NCBI GenBank assembly: GCA_020429045.1
Contig: JAGQLS010000002.1
Location: forward strand, 1 to 64,000
Source: Candidatus Woesebacteria bacterium
Lineage (GTDB): Bacteria; Patescibacteriota; Microgenomatia; UBA1406; GWC2-37-13
DNA length: 64,000 nucleotides
Direction: 5' to 3'
This document shows, in pieces, positions 60,185 through 64,000 of the stretch. Position 1 is the first letter of the stretch. The number at the start of each line of letters is the position of its first letter. The translations under genes were made by a program, and so were the position numbers. The notes under the pieces are model-generated. The model did not search any database. It saw nothing but the letters and a program-made list of their open reading frames with translations, and was not told the DNA's origin.

Positions 60185-60934
60185 ATGGCAAATCAATTTA
60201 CCAAGAGAGATCTCAAAGAACACCTTTCAGCAGAGCACAATGTCTCGCCACTTTCTGAATATTTGCAAGAGCTCGTACTCGGCGGTGTTGACGGCATCGT
60301 GACCACTTTTGCTGTAGTTGCTGGTTTTACAGGCGCTCAATCATCCGAACATGTGGCTGGCATGAGTTATTTAACCGTGCTTTTGTTTGGTCTGGCAAAT
60401 TTGTTTGGGGATGCCGCTTCCATGGGATTGGGCAACTTCCTCTCGATCCGCGCAGAACAGGACAGATATGCCAAAGAACGCGACCACGAGGTGCACGAGA
60501 TACATCATAACCCAGAGCTAGAAGTCAAGGAATCTATGTTATTGCTGCAAGAGAAAGGGTTTACCAAACAGCAGGCAACGAAGCTGGTGAATGTATACAA
60601 AGATAATCCGGAGTTTTGGGCAGATTTCATGATGCAGTATGAGCTTGAGATCAATGACCCTAGGGGAATGAGTCCACTTTTTATTGGATTGGCAACGTTT
60701 GGTTCATTTATGATTTTTGGTTTTGTACCTTTACTTCCTTACATCTTGTTGAAAGACCAACCCAATGCATTTATCTTTGCTCTTACGGCAACAGCGTCAG
60801 CTCTTTTTGTTCTTGGCGTCATTCGATGGCGTATCACCAAAATCAATGCGAAGCGATCAATCCTAGAAACGCTCATATTGGGCACCATAGCAGCATCGAT
60901 TGCATATATTGTTGGAGTATTTTTTCGAGGATGA
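60185..60934 (+). CDS. VIT1/CCC1-family iron/manganese transporter
   Basis: 249 residues from ATG 60185. LVLGGVDGIVTTFAVVAGFT at the first helix, LFGDAASMGLGNFLSIRAEQ at the second, a helical metal-binding loop with many Glu and His (DHEVHEIHHNPELEVKESML) and three C-terminal helices match the VIT family. It moves Fe2+ or Mn2+ out of the cytoplasm. Together with FTR1, ZIP and Fur it completes a set of iron/metal uptake, export and control genes. Confidence 0.9.
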   Translation: MANQFTKRDLKEHLSAEHNVSPLSEYLQELVLGGVDGIVTTFAVVAGFTGAQSSEHVAGMSYLTVLLFGLANLFGDAASMGLGNFLSIRAEQDRYAKERDHEVHEIHHNPELEVKESMLLLQEKGFTKQQATKLVNVYKDNPEFWADFMMQYELEINDPRGMSPLFIGLATFGSFMIFGFVPLLPYILLKDQPNAFIFALTATASALFVLGVIRWRITKINAKRSILETLILGTIAASIAYIVGVFFRG

Positions 60935-60945
60935 AATAGAATCGA

Positions 60946-61107
60946 TCATACGCCACCAAGTGTCAGGCGAGCCATGTAGAGTACTGCTCCAATGATGATG
61001 ATCAACACCACCATAAAAAACATATTGGTGAAATGATACTCGCCATCGATATTGATCGAAAGTCGGTTCATGTCCTTTTTGGACTTTTTTGATTGAGAAC
61101 GTGCCAT
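60946..61107 (-). CDS. Small single-helix membrane protein, 53 residues
   Basis: ATG at 61107-61105 encodes a basic start (ARSQSKKSKKDMNRLSINID) followed by one membrane helix (MFFMVVLIIIIGAVLYMARL), ending in TGA at 60948-60946. It lies between the convergent VIT1 gene and the divergent FAD enzyme. It is not recognised; the clean cytosolic-basic then helix layout supports a real small protein. Confidence 0.5.
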   Translation of the reverse strand: MARSQSKKSKKDMNRLSINIDGEYHFTNMFFMVVLIIIIGAVLYMARLTLGGV

Positions 61108-61182
61108 ATATCCATATTAGAGAAGGGAAATTTTTTTGTCAACATTCATTTCAAAATTACTAATCACTACAATAGAAACAGT

Positions 61183-62472
61183 ATGCGTATCGGCATCATC
61201 GGCGCAGGGTTTACCGGCCTTACCAGCGCGTGGGAATTGCTCAAATGTGGTCACACAGTGACTATTTTTGAGCAACATAGTATTCCCGGCGGGTTGGCCA
61301 TGGGGTTTAAAGAACCTTCATGGCAGTGGTCGTTGGAAAAACATTATCACCATATTTTTTCTTCAGATCGCGATATTTTAACTCTTGCTGACGAAATAGG
61401 TCATCCGTTTTATTATTATCGTCCCAACACGTCTTCGTTTATTGCAGGCGAAAGTATCCAGCTTGACTCTCCAACAAAGTTGCTCACATTTCCTCAGTTA
61501 TCTATTGCCGAGCGGTTGAGGATGTCTGCTGTACTTGGATACCTCAAATACGTTTCGCGATGGCAAGATCTTGAGGCGTACACCGCTCACGACTGGCTCA
61601 TCAAGCGCATGGGCGCGCACGGTTACCGGCTTTTGTGGGAGCCGCTTCTTAAATCAAAATTCGGTTCACACTTTCGCGATATTTCTCTTGCGTGGTTTTG
61701 GGCGCGTATTAAGGCTCGCACTGCGCGACTTGGGTATCCTGAGGGTGGTTTTCAATCATTTGCCTATCGTCTTGCCCAGGCAGTCGAACAGAAAGGCGCG
61801 ACAATTGTCTACGACGCGACCGTGCAAAAAATAAACCAGAACGGAAACGGTGCGTTTGTCGTTGATCGTGGCGACGGCACTTCAGCGGCAAAAGGTGCGA
61901 CTTTTGACCGTATGCTCATCACGACACCAAACAGTGTAATTGCCCATCTTGTTCCCGCATTACCACAAGAATACAAAAAAAACCTTATGTCTTTTGAAGG
62001 GATAGGGGCAATCAATATGGTGCTTGAACTTTCACAATCATTTCTTCCCAATGATGTTTATTGGCTCAACATCTGCGATGAATCATATCCGTTCCTCGCT
62101 CTTGTCGAACACACGCATTTCATAGACAAGAAATATTACAACCACCACCATTTGCTATATATCGGCAATTATCTAGACCGCTCCCACCGATATTTTTCCA
62201 TGTCAAAACAAGCCATTTTGAAGGAGTACCACCCCTATCTTGCAAAAATCAATCCACACTATGCTTCTTCAATCATTTCCTCGCACATCTTCAAGGTGCC
62301 GTTTGCCCAACCCATCGTCACTACAAATTATTCACAAAAAGTGCTTCCGTTTAAAACGCCGATCAAGGGTCTTTTTATTTCAAATATGCAGCAGATTTAC
62401 CCGTGGGATCGTGGCACGAATTACGCGGTGCAATGGGGGAGAAAGTTGGCGCGAGCCTGTATAAAACAGTAA
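61183..62472 (+). CDS. FAD-dependent amine-oxidase/protoporphyrinogen-oxidase-like protein
   Basis: 429 residues from ATG 61183, with TACAAT 9 bases upstream. MRIGIIGAGFTGLTSAWELL is the FAD-binding GxGxxG motif, with IFEQHSIPGGLA just after it. The C-terminal segment KGLFISNMQQIYPWDRGTNY is typical of flavoenzymes of the NAD(P)/FAD-dependent oxidoreductase family related to UDP-galactopyranose mutase and protoporphyrinogen oxidase. The exact reaction is unknown; genes of this kind in related bacteria often sit with cell-envelope polysaccharide genes. Confidence 0.82.
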   Translation: MRIGIIGAGFTGLTSAWELLKCGHTVTIFEQHSIPGGLAMGFKEPSWQWSLEKHYHHIFSSDRDILTLADEIGHPFYYYRPNTSSFIAGESIQLDSPTKLLTFPQLSIAERLRMSAVLGYLKYVSRWQDLEAYTAHDWLIKRMGAHGYRLLWEPLLKSKFGSHFRDISLAWFWARIKARTARLGYPEGGFQSFAYRLAQAVEQKGATIVYDATVQKINQNGNGAFVVDRGDGTSAAKGATFDRMLITTPNSVIAHLVPALPQEYKKNLMSFEGIGAINMVLELSQSFLPNDVYWLNICDESYPFLALVEHTHFIDKKYYNHHHLLYIGNYLDRSHRYFSMSKQAILKEYHPYLAKINPHYASSIISSHIFKVPFAQPIVTTNYSQKVLPFKTPIKGLFISNMQQIYPWDRGTNYAVQWGRKLARACIKQ

Positions 62473-62475
62473 ATA

Positions 62476-63831
62476 TTATGCGCTTGCTTGCCATGTATCA
62501 GTATATTGCACAAGATTCATCTTGTTTTTGAGACCAGCAGTATTCATGTATCGTACCAACCCAAACACTGGGCGTTCAAACCAAGGTCGGTCGTGCACTC
62601 CGCCAATGCTCCACATGATGCCGACATAACCATTGGGGTCGTATCCATCCAATTCGTACGTATCGTTTAAGGTGATTGCAGCTTGTATGGCGTCCTCCGG
62701 CGTTTTTGTCCACTCCAATATCTTTTTTGCCCAATACATACGCATGTAGCCGTGCATCTTGCCTGTTTTTATCATTTGCATTTGGGCAGCGTTCCAGGCG
62801 GCATCGTGTGTTTGTGCTCGTTCAAATTGTTCTAAAGAATAGACATAGGTTCGCTTGTCTTTACGGTGTTTGTTGAGTGTCTTTTGAGCCCAAGATCGTA
62901 ATCCCGTAAACGAATCGTAGTGTTTGTTATACAAGCAAAAATTATCAGCAAGCTCTTTGCGTACGATGATTTCTTCGCAGAAACTATCGACACTTTTTCT
63001 ATTTTTTACAGTTTTATGTTTTTGTACTTCAAGCGCAGCACGAATACTTGCAATTTGGCCAAAGTGCAGATATGGACTCAAATCAGAAAGTATATTGGCA
63101 TTTGGGTCGTTTCTTTTTTTGGCGTAACCAGAGAGACGTTTTTGTATAAAGGCATTGAGTGTTTTTTGCGCTTGCATTTCTCCTGGTAAAAAAGGCGGTG
63201 CATAAAAGACTGGGCGTTTGGCATGTATTGATCGTTTCAATTCCTCCCAATCGTTTTTGGGGATCGTGTCGGAAAAGGGGAAGGGGTGTTTAACAACTTG
63301 TTTTGGTTCAAGAAGCCACTCGTGCATCACCTTGTCGAGTTTCCGGCGCAACGTGTGTGCAGCCCATTCTTCTTTTTGTGAAGCGATCCATGCGGGTACA
63401 ATATTGTGCGTATCAACTTCAAAACACGGACATGTGGCACGTGCAGTTATGGTTTTTTTCAAGGCTCGTGCTTCGCGAAGTGGCGAGAAATCGAAAAAGA
63501 GAGCACTCGGATTAAACGTTTTCTTTACTGTGCGAAAATTGTTTTCTGCGTCACCCTGCATGACAATCATGCCGATGTGATGCTTTCCAAGTTCTTGTTC
63601 AACTTCTTTCAGCCCTTCGATCATAAACGCGAATTGCTGATACAACCGAGGCCCGAGTGCTCTGTAGAGATTAAAAAACACAAGCAATGGGAGTTTGCGT
63701 TTTTTTGCATATTCCTGTGCGGCAACGAGTGCATGATTGTCTCGCACGCGTTGATCCCGTGACATCCAGTACACTACGCTTTCGCCTGCGTGTTCATCTC
63801 GTTTTTGAAGTATTCTGACTCGGCTATGCAT
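62476..63831 (-). CDS. phr: Class II CPD photolyase
   Basis: 451 residues. VVYWMSRDQRVRDNHALVAA opens the photolyase domain. FCEEIIVRKELADNFCLYN, HDAAWNAAQMQMIKTGKMHG, YMRMYWAKKILEWTKTPEDA and NDTYELDGYDPNGYVGIMWS followed by GGVHDRPWFERPVFGLVRYM are the class II signatures around the FAD site. It repairs UV-made pyrimidine dimers with blue light, suggesting exposure to light. It converges on the FAD gene with a 3-base gap. Confidence 0.93.
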   Translation of the reverse strand: MHSRVRILQKRDEHAGESVVYWMSRDQRVRDNHALVAAQEYAKKRKLPLLVFFNLYRALGPRLYQQFAFMIEGLKEVEQELGKHHIGMIVMQGDAENNFRTVKKTFNPSALFFDFSPLREARALKKTITARATCPCFEVDTHNIVPAWIASQKEEWAAHTLRRKLDKVMHEWLLEPKQVVKHPFPFSDTIPKNDWEELKRSIHAKRPVFYAPPFLPGEMQAQKTLNAFIQKRLSGYAKKRNDPNANILSDLSPYLHFGQIASIRAALEVQKHKTVKNRKSVDSFCEEIIVRKELADNFCLYNKHYDSFTGLRSWAQKTLNKHRKDKRTYVYSLEQFERAQTHDAAWNAAQMQMIKTGKMHGYMRMYWAKKILEWTKTPEDAIQAAITLNDTYELDGYDPNGYVGIMWSIGGVHDRPWFERPVFGLVRYMNTAGLKNKMNLVQYTDTWQASA

Positions 63832-63836
63832 AGGTG

Positions 63837-64000
63837 TTACAATGTTCTATCAAGATTGTAGGTTATGAGTTCGCGCAATAGTGTTTTGTGTTGTTTTGCG
63901 ATGTTCATCTGTTCAATCATTGTTTCTGCTTCTTGGGCGTGTTTTTGCATGATGTGATTTCCTTCTTCGACAACACCATATTCGGTTAACCGTTCCTTTA
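63837..64000 (-). CDS. C-terminal end of a gene cut by the window edge, possibly a polyprenyl synthetase
   Basis: The minus-strand frame is open to the right edge and ends at TAA 63839-63837. The last 53 residues are helical (HAQEAETMIEQMNIAKQHKT, then LLRELITYNLDRTL). The pattern A-x3-I/L...LLxxLxxYxxxR resembles the end of trans-isoprenyl diphosphate synthases, but this short piece cannot prove it. It would be just upstream of the photolyase in the same direction. Confidence 0.35.
   Translation of the reverse strand, partial: KERLTEYGVVEEGNHIMQKHAQEAETMIEQMNIAKQHKTLLRELITYNLDRTL

Noticed and set aside
1-64000. Avoidance of CTGCAG because of the PstI-type system
   Set aside because: I saw about ten CTGCAG sites in the window (for example 12492, 22141 and 34380), not clearly below chance for this length; no depletion can be claimed by eye.

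Overview
ORGANISM. The window most likely comes from a bacterium of the Candidate Phyla Radiation (Patescibacteria). This is inferred from compact, mostly short genes, very small intergenic gaps, a TrbC/VirB2-like pilin-type membrane protein, DUF5659 and pRiA4b-type accessory genes, and a plain TypA. No rRNA, tRNA or CRISPR array was recognised, so the placement rests on gene content only. TGA, TAA and TAG all end intact conserved genes here, so the genetic code looks standard. Many genes carry a -10 hexamer 5 to 9 bases before the start codon, which implies widespread leaderless transcription.

LAYOUT, LEFT THIRD (1 to about 27 kb), AT-rich and accessory. Bases 1-4.8 kb hold a truncated IS200-type transposase and a field of broken genes: a serine-recombinase stump, a rarA stump ending at its Walker A motif, and frameshifted or nonsense-interrupted ORFs. 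From 4892 to 24240 lies what I read as a tandem array of three cassettes assembled by one large serine recombinase. Four copies of the same junction (4892, 11065, 21551, 24239) change sequence abruptly at the same GA dinucleotide, and that dinucleotide lies inside the 3' coding end of the recombinase gene. Cassette A (about 6.2 kb) carries an excisionase-like HTH protein, a PstI/BsuBI-type restriction-modification pair and a TrlF-like PHP-ATPase. Cassette B (about 10.5 kb) carries the recombinase, small HTH/DUF5659 proteins, an SDR enzyme, a DMT permease, an XRE regulator, a membrane-anchored protein and a 1383-residue STAND-like NTPase behind an attenuator-like leader. Cassette C (about 2.7 kb) carries a pyroglutamyl-peptidase-like protein, a pRiA4b ORF-3 protein and an AAA/DUF4143 ATPase. 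Just outside the array are a cut-off BrnT toxin fragment with its CopG antitoxin, and a Fic protein whose motif His is Gln.

MIDDLE (27 to 41 kb). Small stress and redox genes (TspO broken by a TGA, cytochrome b5, DUF1059, cupin, VOC), typA, then a probable copper-responsive operon: ArsR-YHS regulator, DUF1573 protein, two membrane-anchored or exported Cys/His/Met-rich proteins, and a 1000-residue fusion of a CcdA-like transporter with a CopB-type P1B ATPase. An IS30 element sits directly downstream, followed by an exported glycoside-hydrolase-like protein.

RIGHT (41 to 64 kb). More core-like, with an oxidative-stress and metal theme: DoxX, a large beta-helix surface protein, MsrA and MsrB, an FTR1 iron permease with a second membrane-anchored cytochrome b5, a ZIP transporter co-transcribed with a Fur regulator, a ferric-reductase-like membrane protein, SOD, and a VIT1/CCC1 transporter. 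Also present are the oxidative pentose-phosphate enzymes Zwf and Gnd (NADPH supply), two TruB homologues, VapBC, a cyclase-family hydrolase, an EamA permease, HAD and APH-type enzymes, an FAD oxidoreductase and a class II photolyase. The right edge cuts a gene that may be a polyprenyl synthetase.
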